Positions 53,580 to 64,000 of a stretch of 64,000 bases of DNA are shown in pieces. This DNA comes from Excoecaria cochinchinensis (lineage: Eukaryota > Streptophyta > Magnoliopsida > Malpighiales > Euphorbiaceae), in the NCBI GenBank assembly GCA_947683425.1, contig CANTUQ010000073.1, positions 13,931,001 to 13,995,000 on the forward strand, written 5' to 3'. Below the pieces are notes generated by a model. The model made no database searches. It was not told the origin of the DNA and saw nothing but the letters and a program-made list of their open reading frames with translations. How positions within the stretch are numbered: position 1 is the first letter of the stretch; each line of letters opens with the position of its first letter. Both the position numbers and the translations under genes were made by a program.

Positions 53580-55366
53580 TGACACGACCTCAGCAAGTGT
53601 ACTGAATCGACAAGTAATATAATAGAGTAAAATTAAGACTCCGAGTTATCGTACCCAAGGGACTGTGTGCGCAAGTGATGAAAATCAAATGTATGCTAAA
53701 GAATTCCCAATTGTCGAATTGATTTGATTATGACTAAACTAAACTAATAAATTAATCGACTACTGTAATGACTAAGCAAAAACAAATTAAGATGACAGTA
53801 AAACTAGCAAAGATTAAAAATAAATGAAAACAAGAAAAGATATCAAATTATAAAAGCGTTGTTCAAGTTCACTCATCCACCCCTTACCCAAATATGAATA
53901 AAATCAATCTAAGAATCTTATATGAAAGAAATCGGGATAACCCTCTTAACCCAAGCGTCCCATTCCGGAGCAAGCTATTCTAATCGCATAACGTCCCATT
54001 CCGGACCAAGTCATACAACTAGCCTAATCACGGGTCTAAAATCCTAGGTTCGGTTTGCTTTCCCATTCCGGAGTCAAACATCCCAAAACCTAATTATTTC
54101 ACTCATCACTCAAACCTTAAATCATAAAATCCTGTCCATTTAGATTCCCATTCCGGAGTAGTCTAAACACCACAGCAAACATGATAGAAAATTCTGAGAA
54201 TAAAATACATTCATGGCATCCAATTAACAAATTCAATCACAAACATAAACATATGAAATAAATCATTCATCATATCTGGAAATTGAACTGAAAAACGAAA
54301 TTCCATAAAGAATCAATAAGAACCAGCAAAATAAACCAATCTTTCATACATAAACTCAAAAGATGTTCATCATTCACATTATAGGTATAGGAGATTCAGA
54401 GATCCCCCGAACAACTAAACGACTACTCACAATCCATTACAAAATTAAAAGAATAAAAGAAAGAATAACCCCTGAAATTCATTGAGAAAATCCCAGTTGA
54501 ATTGCTCGTCCTTCAATCCTCTTCTTCAGATCTTCAATGGAGAAAAGAAAACTAAAACTTTTGGAAAAATTCAGAACTAATAAACTCTTGAAATTAAACT
54601 ATGAAACTAATGAAAATTACTCTTCATCACTAATTGAAAACTAAAGAACTAATTGAAAACTCAGAGTTTAGAATAGAAAAGTAACTTAGCCGCAAAACAA
54701 AGAACAAAAACTAGCTAAAAATTTTGGAACCCTAGCCAAATAGAAAGCTACGAATTTATACTTCCAGAGGGGTCACGGTGGCAATGGATTTGGTTGCCAC
54801 CGTGATCTATCGGGAATTTCAAATCCTTTTCCGCACAGGAGAGTGGTCACGGTGACAATGAATTTCATTGTCACCGTGAGGTCTTCACAGTTAAGCTTCT
54901 GTCCACGAACTAATTATGTCACGGTCACAATGAAATCCATTGTGACCGTGAGGTACGTGCTGCCTCGATTCTGCCTTGCTAAATTGTCTTGTCACGGTGA
55001 CAATGAAGTTTGGTTGCCACCGTGAGGTCTTCAACCTTTGCATTCTGCCCACTTGATAATTATGTCACGGTCACAACCATTTTCATTGTGACCGTGACCC
55101 CTGCGACTTTCATTATGCCTGCAATCTCCTTATGTCACGGTCACAACCAATTCATTGTGACCGTGACCTCTTGAGCAAAAATCTACAAAGGCACGAAATT
55201 ATAATCAAAATGCTTTCTAAAATGAATCAAAACTTCAATTTGGCTAAAATTAACAAAATTAACATAAAAGAAACATAACTTAACATAACTTAACATTAAA
55301 CACAACTAAACACCCAAAAATCACACTAAAACACTATGAAAACTAAACACTATATTGAAGTTATCA
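53580..55366 (-). repeat. 3' LTR of element C
   Basis: 1787 bp with the same ends as B (TGACACGACCTC on the left, GAAGTTATCA on the right) and an overall moderate similarity to LTR B. It has four CCATTCCGG motifs, the TATA box at 54752-54760 and six palindromes. The PPT complement is at 55367-55384. Confidence 0.9.
54772..55167 (-). repeat. U3 palindrome array, LTR C (6 units)
   Basis: Units at 54772-54805, 54846-54879, 54918-54951, 54991-55025, 55064-55098 and 55134-55167. Arm types per position differ from B: the second unit is GTGACAAT type in C and GTGGCAAT type in B, the third GTCACAAT in C and GTGGCAAT in B. Both arms agree within most units. Confidence 0.92.
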
Positions 55367-55384
55367 AAATACCCCACACTTAGA

Positions 55385-57053
55385 CTTTGCTCGTCCTCGA
55401 GTAAATGAATTATCCAAATTCCTAAAATTTCAAACTCTAACTCAGAATATGAAAACTTAACAACAGTCATAGCACCAAGCAGAAGGGTCTTAGTTACAAA
55501 TCCTCAAATCAATTTATATCAAGTAATTTCACATGTGTGTGTGCTAGGCTCAAAACCAATTTTCTCTTTTCAAAACAAAACAACCAATGCATTCCAGTAA
55601 TTGAGCAAAAAAATTAAATATGCAAATGAATTCGCATATAGGTTTCGCGCTTAAAACTCAGGATAATCATACGCCTCTCCTTTAGCACCGGAACCACAAG
55701 GGTCATCTCCACTTAAACAACTCAAATCAAGAACAGAATCAAAAGGACTTATTCCAGGGTTGTAATGTTAAGTTAAGGTATTGGCTAACAAGAAAAATTA
55801 AAGAATTCAAACAAAGTATTAGCCACTCTACCTTAAGTTTCAACTACCCAAAACTGAACAAGATTGTCCAGATCCTACCTTCAATTCACCCATAATTTCC
55901 AATGTTGTCTAAACTTCTCTATACATAATATGCATTGAACTCAACAACAACAAAATGATGAACTTCCCTTTTAATTCACTTTTAAACCCAATTCCGTAAA
56001 TATGAGTATATATTTTTCTACTCAAAGGTACCCCACACTTGAATTTTTCCATATTCAATACATCAAAATTGACTAATAGAAACCACAAAACTCATTGAAC
56101 TTTCAAATTTTCTTCTTTTTCTTTTCATTTTTCTCTTTCTCTTTTTTCCTCTTTTTTTTTCTGGGGTACCCAAAGTCTAAAATTTCTTATACCCATATTT
56201 TATTTTATTTTTTTAACACCATACTAATTAATACCCACAAAATTCAACAATTCTTCTCACTCTTCCACTATTTCAATAATAGAAATCCTTATTCAGCTTT
56301 CAATAATACTCCAACCCAATCCTAGAGTGGCCAATTCTTAGAGACGGGTAGGCAAAAGCATTTAGGCTAAATGGTAAAATAATAGTGTACCAAGAAAATT
56401 TCGTAGTACGCTTTTAGCATACTAAATAAGCTCAACGGGGCTAGCAATGGAAATAACGTATAAAGGTAGGTCTAAAGCTATTTAAAAGTGGTGATCAAAG
56501 AAACAAATTGCCTTAATCACGTCCTAAGCTTGTTTAAGTTGTTATCATGTTTCGAAGGGTGATGAGGAAGGTTCTAATTATCCTTCCATTCCTTCACTCA
56601 AAAACTCTTACGCACTGGATTTTTCAAATTTTTACAAACAAGCCTATAGTGCATAATTGATTGGAAATCACAAGATATATGACTGATTGAGATTAAATTT
56701 GCTTCAAAAACTTCCAACTACTCATTTGCCAAGATCAGTTTTTTTTTTTAAGATAGACTATTCTCCAATTAAAGTTCAAAACATTCACAACAGGAATAAC
56801 TGAGGTTAAGCTAAACTAAGATAAGGATATTTAGGCAACAGCAATAAAGTGCAAATAAACTAAAAACAGAACTAACCATGCATCATACATCAATGGAATG
56901 GCTGTTAATTACATATATAATGCGAAATTAATGTCTCCTACCCCCCACATAAAAACTTGTTGTCCCCAGCAAGTAATAATATTACAGATCAAAAAGAAAA
57001 ATAAAAATAAAATAAACAAAAGTCAAAACAAAAGATAAGAGTTCTCCCTGATC
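55385..57053 (-). other. 3' non-coding region of element C
   Basis: Collinear with 36353-38007 of B, with PPT-like GTGTGGGGTACC (around 56031), pyrimidine runs at 56105-56160 and 56735-56755, and a CTTGTTG/CAGCAAG stem. The frame 56095-56325 is a T-rich artefact. Confidence 0.6.
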
Positions 57054-58091
57054 ATAGATCGGATGGTGATGGCGGTGGCGAAAAATGTGCATCAAATCTG
57101 GAAGTCAAAGATGCCAGGCCATAAAGCACTTGCTCCATCTAAGATTGGAGCGCAGTCTGGGTAGCGAAAATACTATCCATCCACTCCATCAGAGCGTCAT
57201 ATTGCGCTTGCCCAAACTGATCCATCTGCGGTGGTGTCATCTTTGACTAGCACTTTCATGTTTCGAAGCATCTTGTCATCAATGACTGGAATGGAAGATA
57301 AAAATTTGCCCCTGCCAAAGTCATGATGAACCCTCTTGGCAAGCAAAGTGACAAAACCTCCCAGCGCTACTTTTTTCACCTTCCTCGGGTGCCACTGCAT
57401 TTCTTCTAATTTGTGCCAGAAATGGGTAGCACCATTGATCCGAACACCCCTTACCATGCAGGCAAGAAAAAGGGCTTCGGGCAGGTTTACCTGACCTGCG
57501 GAGTCTACATGGCTTAGAAGAGACAGGGAGAAGAAGCGGTGGATGATTCGCAATGTGTGATCAGCCAAATGATGGGCCTTTGTCTTCCCCGAGACATACA
57601 TGGTGGCTGTGGCGGGGTCTCTAATGGTAGCCCAAGCAGTGTCTTTGTCATAGTCGTCAAAAGCATCGTGGGTGCGTGGTGGAAAACCCAGAATTTCTGA
57701 AAATTCCTGAAAAGACATGTTATACTGCGTTCCCTCTAACCAAAATGAGACTTTACCTGGGTCCTGGGCTGGGTTGCGACCGGGTGTACAAGTGACTGTG
57801 GATATGAAATCTCTGGTCAAGTTCGGGTAGACTTTCTCTTGGATTGAGAAGACCTGTTCCCACCCGATGTTCGCAATTAGGTGCTGCACTTGATCTCTGA
57901 TCCTGAGCTTCTGCAGCAAGTTAAAATCCAGATAGGTGGTGGGGACGTAGGTGCATTTGGTGAATAGAGCATAAACCTCTTTCTTTGGTACCGGTACCCA
58001 CTTAGGGACCTTCGAAATATCTATGGATTGTGAGCTCGGGGTGAGCTGATAGAGCCAGAAGCAGATGCTGTACTCTTTCTTTTGGGAGCCA
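57054..58091 (-). pseudogene. Accessory 3' ORF of element C (frameshifted)
   Basis: The open frame 57197-58117 carries the homologous domain: IDISKVPKWVPVPKKEVYAL, FTKCTYVPTTYLDFNLLQKL, HLIANIGWEQVFSIQEKVYP, EILGFPPRTHDAFDDYDKD and NLPEALFLACMVRGVRINGA. The spliced start MAPKRKSTAS is in a different frame: one C is missing near 58040 relative to B, leading to an early stop. Near 57230 about 100 bp present in B are missing and the frame changes before the SPPPSPSDL end. The product is unknown and probably lost in this copy. Confidence 0.8.
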
Positions 58092-58767
58092 CTACATAAA
58101 GAAGCAATTGGCCACAATCAAATACAATATGCAAAAATTCATCCCAACAATGCAATTATCACAAACTCTACTCACAAAGATACATGGATTTAGCCAAATG
58201 ATAGCAGTTACTAACAAGTGTAAAAGTGCATCACCCTTATAAAAACTAGTAAGCATGATGGTCATTTAATTCAACATTCCAATTGGTAACAACCATGTGG
58301 CTAAATCTGTAAATCCGTTCATAAAAACATTTTTTCGAACAGTTGGTGTGCAGCATGTAAACTCATTGGGAAGAACAATCACAGTCAGAAATTGAACCTC
58401 AAAATTTCAATCACAACAAATTAACATCAGAACAAGAAAGTAAAGATGAATAATTCCCAATGCAATCCAAGAATTTAAGGCAAAACATCAACCATTCAAT
58501 ACCCAGATAAAGCCCTAAACCGTTAATCGCCCCTCAATTTGAACATTCACAGAAATAAATAGAAAAAAGGGAAGGTAGGGAAAAGGGTTTCACACGAGAT
58601 TGTGATCCTCAAGTAAGAGAATAACCCTTAGAAACTAAACCCAAATGTGAAAATTATCAGGGAATACGCAACGATGGGAAAGAAAAAATAAAATAAAATA
58701 AAGTGAGAACAGAAATTAAAATAAAAGAAATTAAATCAACGTGAAATAGAAGAGAAAAGAAACTTAC
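58092..58767 (-). other. Inferred 676-bp leader intron with split start codon (element C)
   Basis: The donor is GTAAGT after CACTGCAA (58768) and the acceptor TTTATGTAG before TGGCTCCC (58091). Joining creates CA-ATGGCTCC. The donor is a perfect consensus. Size and position match the 668-bp intron inferred in B. The leader exon (58768 to about 58890) is CT-rich and lacks ATG. Confidence 0.5.
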
Positions 58768-58914
58768 TTGCAGTGAAGTCACAAAGAATGGAGCGCTAGA
58801 GAGAGAAAAAGAACAATTCGAGAGCAGGAGATTACGTTTTGCAGGAGAGAGTGAGAAAGAAAAGAACGAAACTGGAATACTTATGGTTTAAAATTTTTCG
58901 CTGGGTCACGGTGG

Positions 58915-59301
58915 TAACCAAATGGTTGTCACCGTGTCATCCTTAAAAATTGTATCCAGAATCAAACCGCCAATATGTCACGGTGGCAACCAATGTCGTT
59001 GCGACCGTGACATACCACTCTCTGAAAACAGAATCGAAACTTGCACATGTCACGGTCACAATGAATTTCATTGTCACCGTGACATGTTCAATTTGAAAAC
59101 AGAAGGCAATTTACCCGTATGTCACGGTCACAATGAAAACCATTGTCACCGTGACATGTTCAATTTTGAAAACAGAAGGTAATTTACCTGTATGTCACGG
59201 TCACAATGAAAACCATTGTCACCGTGACATGTTCAGTAGACAAATTCCAGAATGCATCCTTTATTGGTCACGGTGGTAACCAAATCCATTACCACCGTGA
59301 C
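58915..59301 (-). repeat. Internal palindrome array of element C (6 units)
   Basis: Units at 58915-58938, 58977-59011, 59049-59083, 59121-59155, 59194-59228 and 59267-59301, spaced 62-73 bp. The outer units use GTCACGGTGGTAAC arms, the inner ones GTCACGGTCACAAT. The last has perfect 13-bp arms GTCACGGTGGTAA/TTACCACCGTGAC. Position is the same as in B. Confidence 0.92.
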
Positions 59302-59520
59302 CACCTGCATACTTCAAAAGTAATTTATCAAATGCTTAACTTCCAGCTACAAATACATTTGAACTCCTCCAACACAAACAGAATTTCTCTTCTACACACA
59401 AAATGTGGTACAACTAAATAAAATTAGCTACATAAAAGAGAAACTAATTAACATCAAAAAGAACAAAATGGAGAAATAGTTCTGCATTTAACAAGTCCGC
59501 AGCTGGACTTTTAAAACCCG

Positions 59521-61284
59521 TCAAGTATCTGTAAGAGTAACGATCGTGGAAGCATTATCAAACGTAGATGTAAAATAAGGCTTCACACGATGTCCATTGA
59601 CTTTGAATTCTGTCTCACCCCTCGGGTGCTTCAGTGTTACCACTCCAAACTTGTCCACAGCCACTATTTGATATGGTCCCTTCCACCTTGACTTCAACTT
59701 ACTAGGGAATAATCGCAGCCTACTGTCGTAAAGAAGTACATGCATCCCAGGCACAAATTCCTTCCTAACTAACTTCCGATAATGCCGCTTCTTGGTGATG
59801 TCCTTGTATTTCATGGCATGATCATAAGCCCAGAATCGGTGCTCCTCAAGTTCATTCAACTGCAAAAACCTGCACTTTCCTACATTCTCAAGGTCAAAAT
59901 TTAGAAATTTGGTAGCCCAATAGGCTTTATGCTCTAATTCCACTGGGAGGTGACAGGACTTCCCATAAACCAGCCTAAAGGGAGACATCCCTATCGGCGT
60001 CTTGAATGCTGTCCTGTAGGCCCATAAAGCATCATCTAACTTAAGGTACCAATCTTTCCTAGAGGAATTTACCGTCTTTTCTAAAATGGCCTTTAATTCC
60101 CTATTTGACACTTCCACTTGACCATTAGCCTGAGCATGATATGGGGTCGTGACTTTATGCCTAACGCCAAATTTCTTTAATAAAGCATTGAATTGGTGAT
60201 TAACAAAATGTTTACCACCATCGCTTATAATGGCTCTAGGAGCTCCATAACGGGTAAAAATATTTTTTCTTAAAAATTCTAACACAATTCGTGCATCACA
60301 AGGCCTGGTAGCTACAGCTTCGACCCATTTACTAACATAATCCACTGCTACCAGAATATATTCAAACCCGTATGAAACCGGAAAAGGTCCCATGAAATCT
60401 ATTCCCCAAACATCGAATAATTCAACCTCAAGCACATTTGTTAAGGGCATCTCATCACGCTTAGATATGTTTCCTACCCTTTGGCATCTATCACAACTTT
60501 TCACATAAAATTGGACATCTTTAAACATTGTTGGCCAATAAAAACCAGAAGACAGAATTTTCATTACCGTTCTATTCGGCCCATGATGTCCACCAGCTTC
60601 TCCACTGTGACAAGCTGTGATGATTGCACTGGTCTCCGCATCGGAGATGCACCATCTTAACACTTGGTCAGCGCATAATTTGAAAAGGTAGGGATAATCC
60701 CATATGTAGTGTCTCGCATCCGCACGCAATTTCTTCTTTTGCTGCCATGAAAAATCCTTTGGCATAAAGCCCCCTGCAAGAAAATTAGCGATATTAGCAA
60801 ACCAAGGGACAAAATTTTCACAGGAAAATACAGCACAAATATGCTCATCGGGAAATAAATCTAAAATTTCCCCTTTTTCAATACGATCATTTTCCAATCT
60901 GGACAGATGATCTGCCACAAAATTCTCAGCGCCCTTCTTATCCTTAATTTGCAAATCGAATTCCTGCAATAAAAGCACCCATCGAATCAGCCTCGGTTTT
61001 GATTCCTTCTTTGCGAATAAATGCCTCAAGGCTGCATGATCCGACCACACCACCACTTTTGCACCCAGCAAATACGGCCTGAACTTTTCAAACGCATACA
61101 CTATCGCCAGAAGTTCTTTCTCTGTGGTGGTGTAATTTACCTGTGCTCCTGTCAAAGTGTGACTAGCATAATATATGGCATAAAAAATCTTATCTCTTCG
61201 TTGTCCAAGCACTGTCCCTATTGCAAAGTCACTAGCATCACACATTAGTTCGAACGGCAAATTCCAATCCGGAGATATAATCAC
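59521..61284 (-). CDS. Pol C-terminal part of element C: RNase H and integrase
   Basis: 587 residues, open. RNase H acidic residues are D16 (MCDASD), E57 (TTTEKELLA) and D82 (VVWSDH). The integrase finger has H226, H233/H234, C264 and C267. The catalytic triad is D296 (WGIDFMG), D355 (IISDGG) and E391 (GQVEVSN), spaced D-x35-E exactly. The C-terminal [18 protein letters not shown] domain closes it; no chromodomain is present, as expected for Athila. One stop at 61285-61299 separates it from RT. By residues the enzymes look intact. Confidence 0.92.
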   Translation of the reverse strand: MIISPDWNLPFELMCDASDFAIGTVLGQRRDKIFYAIYYASHTLTGAQVNYTTTEKELLAIVYAFEKFRPYLLGAKVVVWSDHAALRHLFAKKESKPRLIRWVLLLQEFDLQIKDKKGAENFVADHLSRLENDRIEKGEILDLFPDEHICAVFSCENFVPWFANIANFLAGGFMPKDFSWQQKKKLRADARHYIWDYPYLFKLCADQVLRWCISDAETSAIITACHSGEAGGHHGPNRTVMKILSSGFYWPTMFKDVQFYVKSCDRCQRVGNISKRDEMPLTNVLEVELFDVWGIDFMGPFPVSYGFEYILVAVDYVSKWVEAVATRPCDARIVLEFLRKNIFTRYGAPRAIISDGGKHFVNHQFNALLKKFGVRHKVTTPYHAQANGQVEVSNRELKAILEKTVNSSRKDWYLKLDDALWAYRTAFKTPIGMSPFRLVYGKSCHLPVELEHKAYWATKFLNFDLENVGKCRFLQLNELEEHRFWAYDHAMKYKDITKKRHYRKLVRKEFVPGMHVLLYDSRLRLFPSKLKSRWKGPYQIVAVDKFGVVTLKHPRGETEFKVNGHRVKPYFTSTFDNASTIVTLTDT

Positions 61285-61299
61285 CGGAGCTGAAATAAG

Positions 61300-63282
61300 T
61301 CATTTCTTTAAAGTTTCAAAGGCTAACATACATGCACTGTCAAAAATAAAAGGAGCATCTTTTATAAGTAAATTAGACAAGGGTTTTGCAATTTTTGAAA
61401 AATCTTGAATAAAACGCCTGTAAAACCCTGCATGTCCTAAAAAACTTCTTATGCCCTTAACATTTGTCGGAGGTGGTAATTTTTCAATTACTTCAACTTT
61501 GGCCTTATCTACCTCTATCCCATTCTCTGAAATTTTATGTCCTAGCACTATGCCCTCTCTCACCATAAAATGACATTTTTCCCAATTCAATATCAGGTTA
61601 GTCTTTTCACACCTCCCTAGTACTAGATCAAGATGCTGTAAACAGCTCTCAAAATCAACCCCATATATGGTGAAATCATCCATGAATACTTCCATAAATT
61701 TTTCTATAAAATCATGGAAAATGGCCATCATACACCGCTGAAACGTAGCCGGTGCATTACATAACCCAAAAGGCATTCTCCGATATGCAAATGTGCCATA
61801 TGGGCAGGTAAAGGTTGTTTTCTCCTGATCCTCAGGGTCTATTGGAATCTGCATATATCCCGAATACCCATCTAAAAAACAGTAAAACCTATTACCCGCT
61901 AACCTCTCTAACATTTGGTCAATAAAAGGCAAAGGGAAATGGTCCTTCCTAGTGGCATTATTTAACCGTCTGAAATCAATGCAGACTCTCCAACCCGTAA
62001 CTGTACGAGTTGGAATTAACTCATCTAGTTCATTCTTTACCACTGTCATTCCCCCCTTTTTAGGCACACATTGCACAGGACTTACCCACTTACTGTCAGA
62101 GATAGGGTAGATAATACCTGAGTCTAGGAGTTTAAGTACCTCCTTCTTTACTACCTCTTGCATGACTGGATTGAGTCGCCGTTGAGGCTGAGCTACCGGC
62201 TTGCACTCCTCCTCCATTGGGATCCTATGTGTACAGTAGCTTGGGTCAATTCCCTTCAAATCTGAGGTCTTCCAGCTAATGGCTCCCTTGTGCTTTTTCA
62301 GCACCTCTAGCAGCATCGTCTCTTCTGCACCTGACAACAAAGAAGAAATGATTACTGGTTTACTCTCATTTTCTAAAAACACATACTTCAAGTGAGAGGG
62401 AAGAGGTTTAAGTTCAGAATTTGAATCCCCCTCTTTAGGATCAATTTTCTCCTTGTTGTCTTCTATCTCCACACTTGCTATCTCTTGTCCCCTCATCTCT
62501 TCTTCACATTCTTCTCCCTCCACTGAATGTAATAGACACTTATTTTCTGAATCAGCTCCCAATTCTTTTTCTTGCACTTCCTCCACACAATCATCTATTA
62601 CATCCATAAAATATATAGACTCTTTCACATCTCCAGATGGGTATTTTTGAGCCTTATTCATATCTACCACCAACTCCTCACCATTAAACCTTAGGATAAC
62701 CGTTTGACCATTAACATCTATCAACGCCTTGGCGGTATTTAAAAATGGCCTCCCCACAATCAATGGCACCTTGTGGTCTTCTTCCATCTCCATTACCACA
62801 AAGTCCACTGGAAAAATAAATTTCCCCACCTTCACTAGCAGATCCTCAATCACTCCCTTTGGTCTCCTCACGGACCTGTCTGCTAGTTGGAGTCGCATTC
62901 CTGTCTCCCTAAGCTCTCCAAGATTCAGCTTCCTGCATATAGAATAAGGCATTAAGTTTATGCTTGCACCTAGATCACATAAAGCATTACCGTAAAAATC
63001 TTCACCAATAACACAAGGAAGAGTAAAGCTACCTGGATCTTCCAGTTTCTCAGGAATCTTGTTCATAATAATAGCACTGCAATTTTCTGTTAGTTGTACA
63101 GTCTCATGCCCTTCTAATTTCTTTTTACTAGAACAGAGTTCTTTCATGAATTTAGCATAGTTAGGCATATGAGCTAAAGCTTCAGCAAATGGTAAATTTA
63201 TGTGCAGTTTCTTAAACATCTCTAGAAACCTAGCTTTTTGCTCATTTTTCTTTTCCTGTCTAGCAATAGCAGGAAATGCCAT
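61300..63282 (-). CDS. Pol N-terminal part of element C: protease and reverse transcriptase
   Basis: 660 residues, open, 5' truncated by the junction at 63282. The first Met is created at the junction and is not the native start. Protease: ALCDLGASINLMP with D103 and LIVGRPFLNTAKALID. RT: WVSPVQCVPKKGG, WRVCIDFRRLNNATRK, D471 in FYCFLDGYSG, FMDD at 533-536, and FLGHAGFYRRFIQDFSKI. The end lies in the RT-RNase H linker before a stop. This is the best preserved RT in the window. Confidence 0.92.
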   Translation of the reverse strand: MAFPAIARQEKKNEQKARFLEMFKKLHINLPFAEALAHMPNYAKFMKELCSSKKKLEGHETVQLTENCSAIIMNKIPEKLEDPGSFTLPCVIGEDFYGNALCDLGASINLMPYSICRKLNLGELRETGMRLQLADRSVRRPKGVIEDLLVKVGKFIFPVDFVVMEMEEDHKVPLIVGRPFLNTAKALIDVNGQTVILRFNGEELVVDMNKAQKYPSGDVKESIYFMDVIDDCVEEVQEKELGADSENKCLLHSVEGEECEEEMRGQEIASVEIEDNKEKIDPKEGDSNSELKPLPSHLKYVFLENESKPVIISSLLSGAEETMLLEVLKKHKGAISWKTSDLKGIDPSYCTHRIPMEEECKPVAQPQRRLNPVMQEVVKKEVLKLLDSGIIYPISDSKWVSPVQCVPKKGGMTVVKNELDELIPTRTVTGWRVCIDFRRLNNATRKDHFPLPFIDQMLERLAGNRFYCFLDGYSGYMQIPIDPEDQEKTTFTCPYGTFAYRRMPFGLCNAPATFQRCMMAIFHDFIEKFMEVFMDDFTIYGVDFESCLQHLDLVLGRCEKTNLILNWEKCHFMVREGIVLGHKISENGIEVDKAKVEVIEKLPPPTNVKGIRSFLGHAGFYRRFIQDFSKIAKPLSNLLIKDAPFIFDSACMLAFETLKK

Positions 63283-64000
63283 TACACAAATTCCTAACTA
63301 TGCAAAATTCCTTAAAGACTTAATTTCTAAGTAAAGAAGTTGGGAGGATATATCCACTATAGAGTTGACTGAGGCATGTAGTTCAATAATTTCTAATAAT
63401 TTGCCTACTAAGATTAAGGATAATGGTAGTTTTACTATTCCATGCACCTTGGGGGATGTTTAATTTCCTAAGTGTTTATGTGATTTTGGGGCAAGTATAA
63501 ATCTTATGCCTTTGACTATCTTTAAGAAGTTAGGGTTGGACTTTGTTAAACCTACTTTTATGGTTTTGCAATTGGCTGATCAATCTATTAAAAAACCATA
63601 TGGCATAGTGGAAGATGTGCTTGTGAAAGTTGATAAGTTCATTCTACCTGCTGACTTTGTTATCTTAGACTTTGCATATGATGTAAAATGTCCATTGATA
63701 TTAGGAAGACTTTTCATGAGGACTGGTAGGGTTTTAGTTGATGTCTATGAGGGCACTTTAATTTTAAGAGTGGGGGAAGATAGTGTGGAATATCATATGG
63801 ATAAAGCCCTAAAATATCCCATATATAAGAATGTGTGCATGAAAATAGATGTCGTTGATGCTTGTGTTTTGCAAGTGTTAAACAATGTAGGTCCAGAGAA
63901 GGTTCATTTTGAAGAAGAAGTGCATAAAGAAGTAGAGCAAGAGAGCTCAAGGCCTGAACTTCTATATAGAAATGAAGCACCGTTGCCACCTTCCATTGTA
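63283..64000 (+). pseudogene. Protease region of Athila-like element D, plus strand
   Basis: Plus-strand translation starts ITQIPNYAKFLKDLISK, a stop, then CSSIISNNLPTKIKDNGSF, GDV-stop, CDFGASINLMPLTIFKKLG, LQLADQSIKKPYGIVEDVL, VKCPLILGRLFMRTGRVLVD and YHMDKALKYPIY. The order is linker then protease, as in C, but in opposite orientation and only moderately similar. The active-site Asp is kept (CDFGAS). At least two stops break it. It runs off the window. Confidence 0.82.

Larger units (their letters stand above)
53580..63282 (-). mobile_element. Athila-like element C, 5' truncated
   Basis: 3' LTR, non-coding region, accessory ORF, internal palindrome array, integrase, RNase H, RT and protease in the same order as B. 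The sequence stops inside the Gag-protease linker at 63282 and plus-strand sequence D follows. The left flank ATCAT (53575-53579) would be the target duplication; its partner is not visible. Pol is much better preserved than in B. Confidence 0.9.

Noticed and set aside
59521..61284. Chromodomain at the integrase end of element C
   Set aside because: The sequence ends soon after the SH3-like C-terminal domain, with no chromodomain motif. Only E has one.
53580..63282. C as a complete element
   Set aside because: No gag, PBS or second LTR is found. The sequence switches to plus-strand D at 63283.
1..64000. Host protein-coding, rRNA or tRNA genes
   Set aside because: Every credible coding stretch resolves to gag, pol or the Athila accessory ORF. 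I saw no tRNA or rRNA signature, though a covariance search could not be run.

Overview
The window is plant nuclear heterochromatin built entirely from LTR retrotransposons inserted into one another. I find no host gene, rRNA or tRNA. A plant source is indicated by Del/Tekay-type chromoviruses with an integrase-linked chromodomain, by Athila-type Ty3/gypsy elements with a TGGTGCCGTTGCCGGGGAT primer-binding site and an extra 3' ORF, by gag-only (TR-GAG-like) elements, and by AT-rich intergenic DNA. It is probably a eudicot; the species cannot be told from this sequence.

Layout. 1-2996: minus-strand chromovirus A (RT start, protease, gag, LTR remnant). 2997-6456: RNase H scrap split by solo LTR K (3261-5653), then an LTR fragment. 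6457-11281: decayed plus-strand chromovirus E ending in a chromodomain. 11262-15211: minus-strand gag-only element F plus the start of a tandem second copy. 15212-25167: minus-strand gag-only element G, whose gag is split by solo LTRs H (18066-20585) and I (21148-23509). 25168-34070: element J, with its 5' LTR interrupted by a 3.7-kb solo LTR P (25547-29279) and a leader holding a 1.5-kb palindromic satellite. 34071-49921: solo LTR L (target duplication AGTAT), itself split by the complete 13.5-kb Athila-like element B (34556-48096, target duplication GACTC). 49927-52667: remains of J and of a minus-strand gag element N. 52668-53579: LTR M. 53580-63282: Athila-like element C, with almost open pol and no gag or 5' LTR. 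From about 63283: a plus-strand Athila-like fragment D, joined head-to-head to C.

The most unusual signal is structural. In the LTR lineages where a TATA-like box can be placed, GC-rich palindromic arrays sit in U3 upstream of it (GTCACGGTGACAAT-type arms in B and C, CTGTCGCG-type arms in F-relatives and M). In the Tekay-like LTRs the transcribed side of the TATA box carries a string of short hairpins, several closed by UNCG or GAAA tetraloops on the sense strand only. Stems differ between copies by paired changes in both arms. In B and C a second palindromic array lies inside the element, upstream of the extra 3' ORF. There a CT-rich leader and an inferred intron of about 670 bp would assemble the ATG of that ORF across the splice junction (A|TGGCTCC) in both copies. 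I read this as a candidate internal promoter and split-start gene module inside a retrotransposon.

How the parts act together: B and C follow the order LTR, gag, protease, RT, RNase H, integrase, accessory ORF, LTR on the minus strand. C pol is nearly intact. B pol is riddled with stops and frameshifts. E has lost catalytic residues. F and G encode only gag and would need enzymes in trans.
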